DNA of 64,000 bases from Limnoglobus roseus (GCF_008254045.1 NZ_CP042425.1:8632163-8696162), one strand, 5' to 3'. Counted from the first letter of the stretch, positions 35,429-44,265 are shown. The notes: generated by a model not told the origin, from the sequence alone. Numbers and translations are program-made.

Positions 35429-35967
35429 CGCCCACCCCCTCGCGGAAATGCTAACCGACGACGCGACCGGACGCGAGGGGTTTACGACTATGTGAACGGT
35501 GCCAGAATCCGACGGATGAAACGAAGTGGTAAACTGGCGGGTGAAATCGACTGCCGTTTCATCGCACGACGGCGGGGCCGAGAATCGTCACTCCGACTGC
35601 CGCCCGAAACGGCGTCTGGATTAGACGATCACTTCGCCCCGCCCCTTCCTTCACTCCCACGACGACCGCCCACCGCCCGCGAGGACGAGGCCAGCAATCG
35701 ACGCGATAAACCGGGGGTAGAAAGGGTGGCAACTTTCGCGACGGGAACGGGCCGGTGATTTCGACGGCGTGGACGGGGCCAATTCGCGACGGTCAAAACA
35801 CTGGGCAGAACGACATGACGTTCACGCACTCTCGCGACGCGACCAAAACGACCGCCGATTTTCCACACCATCCACGACCGCGAGGAACCGCACCACTTTC
35901 ACGCACCAAAAACGGCCCCGATTTACTTCGTCAGAAATCGGCATGAAAATCGGCCCCGAAAACCACG
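35429..35967. other. non-coding region
   Basis: About 540 bases. A plus-strand frame at 35517-35758 has some coding-like composition but ends in low-complexity Pro/Arg and has no ribosome binding site. Several CGCGAC and GGAACCGCAC words recur without clear structure. Confidence 0.4.
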
Positions 35968-36159
35968 TCATTTCGGCGGCTTCTTGCCCGCGATGGCGAG
36001 GCGGCCCCGGAGTTTGGCGATAGTAATGGCTTTGAGGCGGTCGATACGTTCCCGCTCGCGCTGTGCCTTCTTGGCGTGGTGGGCGGCGAGGACGTTCTGT
36101 TCTTCTTGTTCGCGGAGTGATAGCGGCACGGGTGGCCCTCGGTGGGAGTGAGGGCGCAT
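35968..36159 (-). CDS. small basic hypothetical protein
   Basis: 63 residues from the ATG at 36157-36159. Strongly helical and basic (NVLAAHHAKKAQRERERIDR, then LKAITIAKLRGRLAIAGKKP). It begins 69 bases after the stop of the next upstream gene and is probably co-transcribed. May bind nucleic acid; family not recognised. Confidence 0.45.
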   Translation of the reverse strand: MRPHSHRGPPVPLSLREQEEQNVLAAHHAKKAQRERERIDRLKAITIAKLRGRLAIAGKKPPK

Positions 36160-36227
36160 TGTGACATGAGGTGGAGGCGGGGCGTGGTGCTGAGGAGAAG
36201 GTAGATGTTGTACCGAGATTGGTCGCG

Positions 36228-36569
36228 TCACTTGCCCTTTAGAGCGTTCAGCACCGCCTCGGCGACGGCACGCCGGGCCAACCCCTCCGCTTGCGCCTGC
36301 TCCTCTGTGGGCCAGTCCCGTCGGGTCGTCATGATGTAGATCGGCCGGGACGGATCAATGAGCATTCGAGCGTAATCCTCAGCCGCAATCAAAGCGGCCG
36401 GGGGTAACGCCTTGAGGAACCGATCGACCGAGTCGAACACCCGACACGCCGCCAAGGTATCGATTCCCATCCGAGCGAATTCGCCGTCGGTGATCAAACC
36501 TCGTGTATACCGCGTGATCGTTCGGCAGACGTCGTCGGGGAGTTCACCAAGGCTATCTTCTTCGGACAT
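36228..36569 (-). CDS. hypothetical protein
   Basis: 113 residues with balanced composition (LPDDVCRTITRYTRGLITDG, then ARMGIDTLAACRVFDSVDRF and RAVAEAVLNALKGK). Helical, cytoplasmic. Likely transcribed with the small basic gene downstream. Family not recognised. Confidence 0.6.
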   Translation of the reverse strand: MSEEDSLGELPDDVCRTITRYTRGLITDGEFARMGIDTLAACRVFDSVDRFLKALPPAALIAAEDYARMLIDPSRPIYIMTTRRDWPTEEQAQAEGLARRAVAEAVLNALKGK

Positions 36570-36599
36570 GATTCCACCCTACCCGCCCCACTCGCCGGG

Positions 36600-36716
36600 T
36601 CAACGGGCGGGGACAGGGAACGGGGGGACGGCCGCGAGCAGCGGGCGGCGAGCACTCGGGAACATAATGACGGCTAGGGCGGCAAGAATGGGGAGCAGGA
36701 TCGTGGGAATGTCCAT
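36600..36716 (-). CDS. 38-residue hydrophobic peptide
   Basis: MDIPTILLPILAALAVIMF forms one membrane helix, then PSARRPLLAAVPPFPVPAR. No clear ribosome binding site. A trace of its tail (AVPRPAR) is found near 57657, upstream of the second GAF gene, suggesting it was part of the duplicated block. Confidence 0.35.
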   Translation of the reverse strand: MDIPTILLPILAALAVIMFPSARRPLLAAVPPFPVPAR

Positions 36717-36884
36717 GCAATTCTCCGGCGAGGCGCGGACGCTAGGGCGGTGGTGACGGGCGAGACACTGCATTCTTCGTCCGCCGACCAGATCGGACAC
36801 ATTTATATTTTCAAAATTGATAGAATATAAAAACATCAGCCGTCGCCCCGTTCACGTCCACCTCCCCTTTCGTCGGAGCCTTCC

Positions 36885-37097
36885 GTGGCAACCTGGAAAG
36901 TCTTGTTCATCGTCGTCCTCGCCCTCGCGTGCCTGACCCTCGGTTCGGCCACCGTGATCGTCCCGATGGGGAAGTCGGGCGGTCAGGCGTGGATGTGGTT
37001 CGCCGCCCTGTTCTCGGCCACCGTCGTCGCGGGCGGACTGTTCGCCCTGTTCTTGCGGTACGCGGGCAACGAACTGCTCGTCAAACGCCGGTGGTAG
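36885..37097 (+). CDS. small two-helix membrane protein
   Basis: 70 residues from a GTG. Segments LFIVVLALACLTLGSATVIV and WFAALFSATVVAGGLFALFL, then a basic end (RYAGNELLVKRRW). It precedes the GAF gene by 76 bases on the same strand. Unknown function. Ends with TAG. Confidence 0.55.
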   Translation: MATWKVLFIVVLALACLTLGSATVIVPMGKSGGQAWMWFAALFSATVVAGGLFALFLRYAGNELLVKRRW

Positions 37098-37173
37098 TTC
37101 ACGGGCCGGTGCGGTCGCCGCCGGACGGTTCCCCGGTGGCCAAGTCCTGGACCGGTCGTAGGATGTCGGCACC

Positions 37174-37632
37174 ATGACCGACGCCCCCGCCGCTCGCCTG
37201 GAAGTCGTCCTCCGGACCGGGGGCGTTCGCGCCGCCCTGGTCCACCTCAACGGCCTCAGTGGGCACCGCTTCACGGCCCTGTACCGGTTCGCCGGGTCGC
37301 ACGCCCGGAACCTGTACTTCTACGACCGGGAGAATCCGGGCGTGGACCGGGGCGACGACTACCCGGTCGAGGTGACGTACTGCGTGTACGTCCGGGAGAG
37401 CGGCCGGCCGTTCCTGATCGAGGACGCCCCGGCCGACGAGCGGGTGATGGGCCACGGGTCGCAGCACGCCGTGCGAGCGTACTGCGGGGTGCCCCTGTAC
37501 GACCGGAACGGGACCGTCGTCGGCACCCTCTGCCACTTCGACACCCAGCCCGTGGCCGTCCCGCCCGGCACGGCCGAAGTCATGGGCCACCTGTCCCGTT
37601 TGTTGCAAACGACCGCCACCGGTCCGGCGTGA
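37174..37632 (+). CDS. GAF-domain protein, copy 1
   Basis: 152 residues forming a single GAF-like sensor domain (LNGLSGHRFTALYRFAGSHA, YCVYVRESGRPFLIEDA, RAYCGVPLYDRNGTVVGTL, then a short tail). GAF domains bind small ligands or chromophores. It is convergent with a receiver gene 24 bases away and differs from its copy at 57750-58208 by only about three residues. Confidence 0.82.
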   Translation: MTDAPAARLEVVLRTGGVRAALVHLNGLSGHRFTALYRFAGSHARNLYFYDRENPGVDRGDDYPVEVTYCVYVRESGRPFLIEDAPADERVMGHGSQHAVRAYCGVPLYDRNGTVVGTLCHFDTQPVAVPPGTAEVMGHLSRLLQTTATGPA

Positions 37633-37651
37633 ACCGTCGATGACTTCGGCC

Positions 37652-37674
37652 CCCGTCTACGGATCGCAGACGGG
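37652..37674. terminator. bidirectional hairpin between GAF and receiver genes
   Basis: 7-bp stem (37652-37658 with 37668-37674), 9-base loop, at the junction of two convergent genes. Also present in the second copy at 58229-58251. Confidence 0.5.
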
Positions 37675-38109
37675 AAGGGTTCCGGGGTTCGCGGGATCGC
37701 TCGCGTCTTCGCCCTTGAGGACGGCCAGCAGGCGTTCCGGATCGACCGGCTTAACGAGGTGTGCGTCGAACCCGGCGTTTTTGGTGGCGAGCGTGCTGTT
37801 TACGTCCCACAGAGCGGTGACGGCGATGATCCGCACCGGGTCGGGCAACTCGGCTCTCAACCGGCGACCGAGTTCGACGCCGTCCATGCCCGGCATACTC
37901 AGGTCTAACAGGCACACGTCCGGGTGGAACTGCTGCGCGACCTCCAGAGCCGTCGGCCCGTCGTGGCAGACGTGGGTGTCGAACCCCGATAGTGAGAGTA
38001 CGTCGGCGGTCGAGACGGCGGCGTCTTGGTTGTCGTCCACGCACAGGACGCGGGTCGGGTTATTCATTGGGAGTACTCGCGGCGAGAAGGGTAAGGCCGC
38101 GAGAGTCAA
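37657..38109 (-). CDS. stand-alone receiver protein, copy 1 of the GAF-linked pair
   Basis: 150 residues; the ATG at about 38067 (NPTRVLCVDDNQ) is also possible. Receiver with RVLCVDDNQDAAVSTADVL, phospho-Asp in VCLLDLSMPGMDG, Thr in IAVTALWDVN, Lys in HLVKPVDPERL. No output domain. Convergent with the GAF gene. Its copy is at 58234-58644. Confidence 0.85.
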   Translation of the reverse strand: MTLAALPFSPRVLPMNNPTRVLCVDDNQDAAVSTADVLSLSGFDTHVCHDGPTALEVAQQFHPDVCLLDLSMPGMDGVELGRRLRAELPDPVRIIAVTALWDVNSTLATKNAGFDAHLVKPVDPERLLAVLKGEDASDPANPGTLPVCDP

Positions 38110-38161
38110 GCATTTGCCGTACCGTGGTGCGGGCGACAGGGCCGGATCGAAGGAACTCGGT

Positions 38162-38338
38162 CTACTGCCGCCACAGGTCGCGGAGCAGGGCGTTGCGTTC
38201 GTCCGGCCTTCGGTCCTCTCGCCCGTTCGTCGCCGCTTGTCGCATGAGCGCGAGGCGGGCTTGCTGGCGGGTCGACTCGACGCGCTCTCGGTTGCTTCGC
38301 TGGTCCTGCGACGACTGTCCGTTAGTAGTGCGGTTCAT
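38162..38338 (-). CDS. small basic hypothetical protein
   Basis: 58 residues, Arg/Gln-rich and helical (RSNRERVESTRQQARLALMR, then RRPDERNALLRDLWRQ). The last 27 codons are repeated at 58738-58818, where the 5' part is replaced by unrelated DNA. It lies upstream of the receiver gene on the same strand. Confidence 0.45.
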   Translation of the reverse strand: MNRTTNGQSSQDQRSNRERVESTRQQARLALMRQAATNGREDRRPDERNALLRDLWRQ

Positions 38339-38654
38339 GGTGATGACTCGTGTTGGTGTCCCCGCGGCCGAGCGGGGCGGGAGGTGAAAAAAATCTATGC
38401 AAACGCCTTGCCAATAAAGCAGGGCGGAGCGATAGAATCGCTGCTGATCCGCACGGGGCGCGGCAAGTTGTGAGGGCACCCGCGGCGGCGACCGGAGCAC
38501 GGCGACGCGAGATAACGGCGGACCGTCGGATGGGTGTTCACTTCAAAGATATCGCAAGGATGGAAGTAAAAAAGTGTCACGACTCGACATCCCGCGTGCC
38601 GGTCTCGCCGTACTGTTTTCACCGCCCGCACCCTTCGCCCGGAGACGCGACAGT

Positions 38655-39275
38655 ATGGAGAAGCTCGTCTACGTGGACCTGATCTGGAAGCGCGATAAGT
38701 GGGTCGCCGAGCGCGACAAGAAGGAGAACGGCCCGGTCCCAAAGGGGGCCGCCAAGGTGAGCATGGGGGACGCCCTCGCCAAGTTCCACGAGCAAGCCCC
38801 GAAGGGGCCGAAGGTCGCCCTGAAGTCCGCCGAGGACTTGAAGAAGGCCATCGTCAGCTACAAGGAGGCGATCAAGAGCAAGTACCCCAAGTTCTTCACC
38901 CAAGTCGAGAAGCTTGAGAAGAACGTCGACAGTTACGTCACGGCGGCGAAGCAGATCGTCGACCGACTGGCGAACTACGCGACCCTCCGCCAGAAGGCGA
39001 GCGAGCAAATGCTCGTGGCCGGGGCCGAGTTCCTGCACTGGGAGAAGGCGGGGAGCGTGGGCCAGTTCGCGCCGAGCAACGCCAAGCCCCTCCTCGAAGC
39101 CCTGAAGGCGTTCATCACGGCCGTCCAGAGCGCGACGTTCTGCAACGACAAGATCACCAAGGACGCCTCGAAGACGTTCGACCGGACGGTGTACGCGGCC
39201 GACGGCGGGGCGTGGAGCAAGGCGACCGTCGACGGATTGGTGAAGCAACTCAAGGAATTCCCCGCCAGCGTCTGA
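38655..39275 (+). CDS. lysine-rich helical hypothetical protein
   Basis: 206 residues from the ATG at 38655. Very rich in Lys and Ala; long helices (SAEDLKKAIVSYKEAIKSKY; VEKLEKNVDSYVTAAKQIVD). No signal or membrane segment. Composition fits a structural or DNA/RNA-associated protein. Convergent with the Toprim gene and ends at a strong hairpin. Family not recognised. Confidence 0.6.
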   Translation: MEKLVYVDLIWKRDKWVAERDKKENGPVPKGAAKVSMGDALAKFHEQAPKGPKVALKSAEDLKKAIVSYKEAIKSKYPKFFTQVEKLEKNVDSYVTAAKQIVDRLANYATLRQKASEQMLVAGAEFLHWEKAGSVGQFAPSNAKPLLEALKAFITAVQSATFCNDKITKDASKTFDRTVYAADGGAWSKATVDGLVKQLKEFPASV

Positions 39276-39280
39276 CGGAT

Positions 39281-39320
39281 AGTTCCGGCGGGAGTGACCA
39301 CGCCATCTCCCGCCGGAACT
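39281..39320. terminator. 14-bp stem hairpin between convergent genes
   Basis: Perfect arms 39281-39294 and 39307-39320 with a 12-base loop, between the convergent helical gene and the Toprim gene. Likely a bidirectional terminator. Confidence 0.75.
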
Positions 39321-40186
39321 CCTAAAATCGCATTACACGCACTTTCGTTCACGCCCGCTTTTTTCCCGTCCGAGGGCCGATCACTCGCGTATGGGCCAGC
39401 CAGGGCCGTTAGCGGGTGCCCGTCCGGCGCGACGGCGAACCGCACGGGCGGCTTGCCCGAAAAGAGTTCGATCGTCCAGTCGCCGAACCAGTCGGACGAA
39501 TCCGTCGGTGGTGGCGACGATCCCGGCGGACCGTCCTCGTCTTTCGCTGCCCCGCCCTTCGCGTTCGGCGACAGCAGGAAGTCCAGGAGGAGTTTTCCTC
39601 GCGACTTCCACGGCACGTCCTTCATCGTGTCGCTGGTGAGATAGTCGCGCGTGTCCTTGTAGTTGGCCGGCGGGTATACGACGCGAATGTCCCAGTCCGG
39701 CAGACGCTTGCGGAGTTCGTCGCGAGTCGCTTCCGCCCCGTCCTTACCGGGCCACTCCTTAACACCGTCGTCGTTAATCCGCTCGTCGTTGTCGGCGACG
39801 ACGAGGACGATCTTCTTCTCCGGTAGCTTCTTCAGCAGAGCAGCGGCTTTGTCGGCCTACTTCACACGGATCGTTTTCGTCGGCCGGCCGATCACGCACA
39901 GTTCAGCGGAGATATTCCCCGCTGTGCTCAACCCGCCCTCGACGAACAGGACGGCCGGGCTGGTCGAAGTCACCCAATGGTCGGCGTAGTAGAAGTGCTG
40001 CCGGCTCTTCTTGACCTGAGACTTTCGCCCATCCCGCTCGCGGATGAGAATGCCCGTGTACTGGCCCTCGTGGTCTCGCGTCGGCCACATGGTCCTGGTT
40101 TCGGGTTTGTAGTCGTTTTTTTCGTCCTGAAATCGCTCGACGCCGACGCCGAGGTCCATGATGGACTGATTCGGGTGAATTGCCAT
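39321..40186 (-). pseudogene. Toprim-domain (primase-like) protein interrupted by an in-frame amber
   Basis: From the ATG at 40184-40186 the frame encodes TMWPTRDHEGQYTGILIRER, SPAVLFVEGGLSTAGNIS and a TAG at 39857-39859. The same frame then gives ADKAAALLKKLPEKKIVLVV, ADNDERINDDG, KEWPGKDGAEATRDELRKRL. The acidic E (EGGLS) and D-x-D (ADND) are the metal-binding residues of a Toprim domain as in phage and plasmid primases. The stop separates them. The 3' end is unclear; the frame stays open past the hairpin at 39281-39320, so a slip near the A6/T6 run at 39360 is likely. Upstream is an AlpA-like HTH gene. Confidence 0.7.
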
Positions 40187-40557
40187 AACACAGATCCTCA
40201 ACAGCACGCCTTTAACAACAACATCAACGACACCTTTAACTGCACACAACACACAACACAACACATAACATCCGGGGTTTCACATCGCGGCGGCCCCATC
40301 GCGGCCCATCGGCGTGCGGCGGACTACGGCGGGCGGGGGCGTGGAGAGAGAGCGGCGGGGTGCGAGAAATTCCGCGCGATGATATTGCAGCACGGTAAGC
40401 GGCTCAAAGATGGGACTATAATGTGCCTGTCGATCACGCGATTACCCTTCCGTTGCTCGATGACTGACGCCAATCAGTCGCCTTGGTGATGTTGACCCCT
40501 GCTGCTGCCGTTCGATTTCAGACCCGCCACGGACGCCAATCCGGGCGGGCCTATTCA
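40187..40557. other. non-coding, AC-rich gap in the mini-element
   Basis: About 370 bases between the Toprim gene and the AlpA-like gene. Around 40240-40265 there is a run of ACAACAC units. No gene seen. It could hold an origin-like or control region. Confidence 0.4.
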
Positions 40558-40779
40558 TTAACAGACTGCCGCCGTCGCCTGACGACCGGCCAACCAAGCT
40601 TCGATCTGATCTCGCCGCCAGTACTTCCCGCCCCGTTCGCCAGCCCGGAAGCACGCCGGAAGCAGGCTCGCCAGTTCAAGTTTGCGCAGCGTCGGCCGCG
40701 AGAATCCGGTGAGCTGCATCAGTTCGGGCGTCCGGACGATGCGCAGGCCGAGGCGTGCGGGGTCGATGGTAGCTGTCAT
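40558..40779 (-). CDS. AlpA/excisionase-like HTH protein
   Basis: 73 residues from the ATG at 40777-40779 with AGGAG eight bases upstream. Contains a MerR/AlpA-like winged helix: IVRTPELMQLTGFSRPTLRK, then GGKYWRRDQIEAWLAGRQA. Such proteins control excision or early genes of phage satellites and integrative elements. It precedes the Toprim gene on the same strand. Confidence 0.7.
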   Translation of the reverse strand: MTATIDPARLGLRIVRTPELMQLTGFSRPTLRKLELASLLPACFRAGERGGKYWRRDQIEAWLAGRQATAAVC

Positions 40780-41181
40780 GTCAGTCTCCTGAGTTGGGCA
40801 GTTGGTTGGGCGGTTCATCATGCTAGATCTTGCCGGGTGATGTAGACGACGATTGTCAATTTTTGTTGAATGTTTTTCCAACCCTTCGCGTTCATGTTGG
40901 ATATGAATCAACCCTTGCTGCCATGCTGCCAGAAAGAACTATATCGCCCGGAGGCTGACAGTCAGAGGGGCAGTTTTTGGAGACGGAACGGGCGGTCCGT
41001 TACCTCGCGAACGTGGTGGACCGGTCGGGTTGGGCGGTCATCGACGTAGGCGCAGTGGGGTTGTGCAAGGCGAAGTGTACAGCCGTCGTGGCGTGCGTCG
41101 CCGATTCGCGAATGCCAGGATCAGTCGCGAGGGTGCGGGTGGCGGTGCGGCGGCGAGTTGATGCCAACAGCGGCGTCAGCG
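40780..41181. other. non-coding region upstream of the AlpA-like gene
   Basis: About 400 bases. The part at 40840-40930 is AT-rich with several TTTTT/CAACCC words and probably holds the AlpA promoter. A plus-strand frame at 40977-41189 has coding-like character but no ribosome binding site; left unassigned. Confidence 0.4.
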
Positions 41182-41862
41182 TTACGTGAGGGCGGCGAGG
41201 GCCTCAATGAGCAAGGCGGCGGAGAGGGCGGTGAGGGACGACTCTGGAGTGGGATAGTTCCTGAAATGATCCCATCCGGGACCGCAATACCGATGACCGG
41301 GCAACAGATCGAAGAGTCGCGGAGGTAGGTCGTGCGGCCCGGCATCGTCGCCGGTGATCCCCCGCCACGAGTACAGAGAGTCGTTCCCTAACCACTCGGC
41401 CCGGAACGGTTCCTTGTTCGTCGCGTCCGCCCGCTCGACCGGATGACGGGCGACGATTCGTGGCAGATGAGTTTGTACCACCTCGATCGACCCCTGCACT
41501 AGCGCAATGAAACCCCGCCGCCATTCCACCCTCAACCCGAGCGAAGGACACCCCGTCACCCACGGCCGCTCGTTCGACACGCGACCGCACTTCCTGCCGC
41601 CGAGCAGCATACTGAGGTGGTGTGGGGCATGCGACTCCAGCCACGCGAGAGTCGTAGTTACGGCTGGCACGGGCCGACCCGCCCCCATCCGCTCGACCTG
41701 CACGTCCGCATCGAACTCGTGGGGCTGAGCACACATGACGCGGATGACTGCCGCCCACTCCGGCTCACCGTTCTCCTCCAACCAGTCGCCGTAGACGAGG
41801 CGGGGCAGATCGTCGCCGGGGGACGCGAGGACGGCGGCGAGAAGGGCATGGCCGTCGCTCAT
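41182..41862 (-). CDS. TIGR02996-domain protein
   Basis: 226 residues from the ATG at 41860-41862. The N-terminus (ALLAAVLASPGDDLPRLVYG, DWLEENGEPEWAAVIRV) is the planctomycete repeat-companion domain TIGR02996. The C-terminal 150 residues are unique, with aromatics and His (YSWRGITGDDAGPHDLPPRL). Its start overlaps the end of the membrane protein gene upstream (TCATCG, a four-base ATGA). Function unknown. Confidence 0.8.
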   Translation of the reverse strand: MSDGHALLAAVLASPGDDLPRLVYGDWLEENGEPEWAAVIRVMCAQPHEFDADVQVERMGAGRPVPAVTTTLAWLESHAPHHLSMLLGGRKCGRVSNERPWVTGCPSLGLRVEWRRGFIALVQGSIEVVQTHLPRIVARHPVERADATNKEPFRAEWLGNDSLYSWRGITGDDAGPHDLPPRLFDLLPGHRYCGPGWDHFRNYPTPESSLTALSAALLIEALAALT

Positions 41863-42266
41863 CGCCCATTCCCGCCCACGGCGTCCGCCCGAAACCGCTC
41901 CCAATCTTGACGACGCTCCCTCTCGCCCGGCGTGTCCCGTCGTGCAGCCGCGATAGCCACCGCCGCCCATAACACGACGGCCACAGTCACGCACACGCCC
42001 GCAACGTGGGCCAACGGCCGCTCCCGTCCGCCCCGCCGATCGGCCACCAGCACGGGGCCAACCGTTACCGCCACACCTGCCACCAGAACGAGTGAGGCGG
42101 CCCGAAAGGCGTCGCCAACGTTGGAGATGATCTCTTGTACGCCCGCCCAACTCAGGTCGAAAAGGTCCACGGCCGCGACGACAGCCACGGCCGACAGAGT
42201 TGCCACGGCGAAGGCGACCGCAGCGGCCCCAACGAGCGGCGAGCGATGGACGTTGTCGGTCGGCAT
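41859..42266 (-). CDS. membrane protein coupled to a TIGR02996 gene
   Basis: 135 residues. Hydrophobic segments AAVAFAVATLSAVAVVAAVD, AASLVLVAGVAVTVGPVLV and VAGVCVTVAVVLWAAVAIAA, then a charged tail. The stop overlaps the next start by four bases, so it is translated with the TIGR02996 protein. Confidence 0.6.
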   Translation of the reverse strand: MPTDNVHRSPLVGAAAVAFAVATLSAVAVVAAVDLFDLSWAGVQEIISNVGDAFRAASLVLVAGVAVTVGPVLVADRRGGRERPLAHVAGVCVTVAVVLWAAVAIAAARRDTPGERERRQDWERFRADAVGGNGR

Positions 42267-42300
42267 GACGCCACCTCCGGCGAGAGGTGATTGTATGTCG

Positions 42301-42774
42301 TCACTCCGGGACCGCCGGTATCCCCCTCGCGCATCTCGCAGCCCGCACCGCCATCGGGAGATCAGCACCCACTCGACGAGCACAGACCCGGCCATTACGA
42401 CCCACACCTCCAGGTCGCCGCCGTGTCACTCGGGAGCGGAGGCGACCTCGGCGGCGGGGGGGCAATTCGGGCTTACGCACCGCTTGAACCGCCAGCCGGG
42501 CCAGCCGTTCCGCCTGCCGCTTTCGAGCGGCTACGGTCCGGAGTTCGTCCCCCTTCGGGGGTTTGGGCCTCTGGAGGGACCGGGCCAGTTGCTCGGCCTC
42601 GGTCTCGGTCCCGATGTGGTCGCGGATTAAGATGTGTCGGCCGGGCCGGGTCCGCTCAAACTCGTCCCACTGCTCCTGAGTGCAGACGGCATTCTGGCCG
42701 GCCAAGTTGCCCGTAACCTTCGCCTTGTAAACGACCCACTGCTCCGGTGCCCCATTTTGTATAGTTGCCCTCAT
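42301..42774 (-). CDS. hypothetical protein, C-terminus doubtful
   Basis: 157 residues from the ATG at 42772-42774. The first 75 residues look real (APEQWVVYKAKVTGNLAGQN, then WDEFERTRPGRHILIRDHIG). The last 60 are almost pure Arg/Gly/Ala and may follow a frameshift. Confidence 0.45.
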   Translation of the reverse strand: MRATIQNGAPEQWVVYKAKVTGNLAGQNAVCTQEQWDEFERTRPGRHILIRDHIGTETEAEQLARSLQRPKPPKGDELRTVAARKRQAERLARLAVQAVRKPELPPRRRGRLRSRVTRRRPGGVGRNGRVCARRVGADLPMAVRAARCARGIPAVPE

Positions 42775-43130
42775 CTGCGCGCCAAGAAGCGTCCGCAGGC
42801 GACACCGGCGGCGACTGCCACGGCGACCGCCAGCCACGGGCGTTGTCGGATGTGATGTCGGACGTCAAAAGCCCGACCGACCGCGTCGGTCGCATCGGTC
42901 ACGGCGTGCCGAGCCACCGACGCCCCGTCGGCTACTGCGTGTTGGAGACCGTGCAGCGCATCCATGGTACTCCGACACGCTCCCTCAACGGCGTCGGCCG
43001 CATCCTGGGCGTACCCCATGGCCTTGTCGCCGAGGGCCTGCACGCCGGCACCCAAGTGGGCGCGGGTCGTCTGCATGTCGTCGCGGATGTTTTCCGGCGT
43101 CGGTTCACCCTTCGGCTGATCGTCGGCCAT
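42771..43130 (-). CDS. ElaB/YqjD or DUF3618-like membrane-anchored protein
   Basis: 119 residues with AGGAGCC before the ATG. Amphipathic helices (TPENIRDDMQTTRAHLGAGV, then DAADAVEGACRSTMDAL) and a C-terminal membrane anchor (WLAVAVAVAAGVACGRFLAR). This is the layout of ElaB/YqjD stationary-phase membrane proteins. Four bases overlap with the next gene. Neighbour of a GlsB/YeaQ-type gene, another stress-linked membrane family. Confidence 0.6.
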   Translation of the reverse strand: MADDQPKGEPTPENIRDDMQTTRAHLGAGVQALGDKAMGYAQDAADAVEGACRSTMDALHGLQHAVADGASVARHAVTDATDAVGRAFDVRHHIRQRPWLAVAVAVAAGVACGRFLARR

Positions 43131-43199
43131 GTTCGGCTCCTTTTGAATGCGAGCCGGGGCGGTGAAGCCACCGCCCCGGCGTAGAACGGGTTGTCACAC

Positions 43200-43487
43200 T
43201 CAGTACCGCGTCGCCAAGGTGCGCCGCCCGGTCAGGGCGACGTAGGCCCATAGCACGACCACAGCCCCCGCGATCGACATGAGCCACCCCGGCCACATGC
43301 GGTTCACGTCCGGCTCGTCCGCCCACGTCGGCCATAGGGCGGACGAGATGAAGCCCCCGACGACTGCCCCCACCACGCCGAGGGCGACCGTCAGGAGGAC
43401 GCCAATGGGCTGCCGGCCGGGTACGATGGCGCGGGCAATGAATCCGACGATGAGGCCGACGATCAACCAACTGATAAGTGAGAACAT
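43200..43487 (-). CDS. GlsB/YeaQ/YmgE family membrane protein
   Basis: 95 residues, three membrane segments. MFSLISWLIVGLIVGFIARA with IVPGRQPIGVLLTVALGVVG is the standard signature of the GlsB/YeaQ (transglycosylase-associated) family. Typical length is 80-90 residues. Inner membrane; stress-related role in other bacteria. Confidence 0.88.
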   Translation of the reverse strand: MFSLISWLIVGLIVGFIARAIVPGRQPIGVLLTVALGVVGAVVGGFISSALWPTWADEPDVNRMWPGWLMSIAGAVVVLWAYVALTGRRTLATRY

Positions 43488-43797
43488 GGGAGTCCTTGTT
43501 GGGGGCGGGCGGTGCCCGCCTTTGTGGTGACATTAAGCGCAGGGCCACTATGGACACCGCACACGCCATGCCCCCGCCGTCTTCCGGAAGCGATAGTTTG
43601 TTTTTCTCTCCTCCTTCACCACCGACTTCGGTGGCCGACGTTCACGCCCGCAACAGGGGGAATTGCCAACGGTATCAAGGTCGGGCTGAGCCGATGCAGT
43701 ATACAATGGCACGCCGCCCGCCTCTCACCCTGAAATATGCTCGCATTCATCTCCGCCATTGCCATCGTTGGCGTGGGCATCTTGATCAGAAGGGCGT
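43488..43797. other. intergenic region with a possible 33-residue membrane peptide
   Basis: About 310 bases. An ATG at 43738 opens a short frame to 43839 (MLAFISAIAIVGVGILI, then RRAFGLPKGYRL) that could be a tiny membrane peptide overlapping the next gene's 5' end. No ribosome binding site is evident. Confidence 0.3.
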
Positions 43798-44265
43798 TTG
43801 GCCTGCCAAAAGGCTACAGGTTGCGGACGTCGCATTGACCGACCGGTCACTCGACACGGCCGACGCCCTAACTCTATCATCAAGGACGCGAAACTGAACC
43901 ATCCCAACTCCGACCCGAACGCCCCCATCCCGCCGGCCGAGGACGCCGTGCAACAGCACTTGGACGCCGCCCTCCGGGCTGGCTACGACGTGTCGAACGA
44001 TCACGCCGTCGCGTTCGACTTCCACTTCGATGAGCGGGCGGATGCCGATCGGATGGCCGCTCGCGTCCGTAGCGACGCCATCGAGGCTCGTGTCGGCGAG
44101 ACCGACGCAGGGGGCGGGTTGACGGTGCGGGTCGTGGCCGCCATCGCCGCAACGCACGACGCGATCAGTGCGGTTGAGGAGAAACTGTCCGCCATCGCCG
44201 AGCGGTGCGGCGGCGTGAGCGACGGCTGGCAGACCGTTGCGAGTAAGGATCGAGGGGGATCGTGA
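43798..44265 (+). CDS. RraB-like (ribonuclease E inhibitor B) domain protein, start uncertain
   Basis: Up to 155 residues from a TTG; the first 40 are Arg-rich and may not be translated. From about residue 50 the sequence AGYDVSNDHAVAFDFHFDER, then GGLTVRVVAAIAATHDAISA and LSAIAERCGGVSDGWQTV follows the RraB fold, including the ending E(R)CGG..DGW. RraB proteins bind RNase E and modulate mRNA decay; whether this one does is unknown. No good start codon was found close to the domain, so a 5' lesion is possible. Confidence 0.6.
   Translation: MACQKATGCGRRIDRPVTRHGRRPNSIIKDAKLNHPNSDPNAPIPPAEDAVQQHLDAALRAGYDVSNDHAVAFDFHFDERADADRMAARVRSDAIEARVGETDAGGGLTVRVVAAIAATHDAISAVEEKLSAIAERCGGVSDGWQTVASKDRGGS

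Larger units (their letters stand above)
37159..38260 (+). repeat. GAF-receiver block, copy 1 (mosaic duplicate of 57735-58828)
   Basis: From about 37159 to 37708 the DNA is almost the same as 57735-58290 (a handful of substitutions and one extra C). Within the receiver gene the copies drop to roughly three quarters identity, and in the flank after it they match closely again. That mosaic pattern suggests gene conversion after duplication. Confidence 0.8.

Noticed and set aside
40240..40265. ACAACAC run as a possible CRISPR or telomere-like repeat
   Set aside because: The units are short and irregular, without spacers; simple low-complexity DNA.
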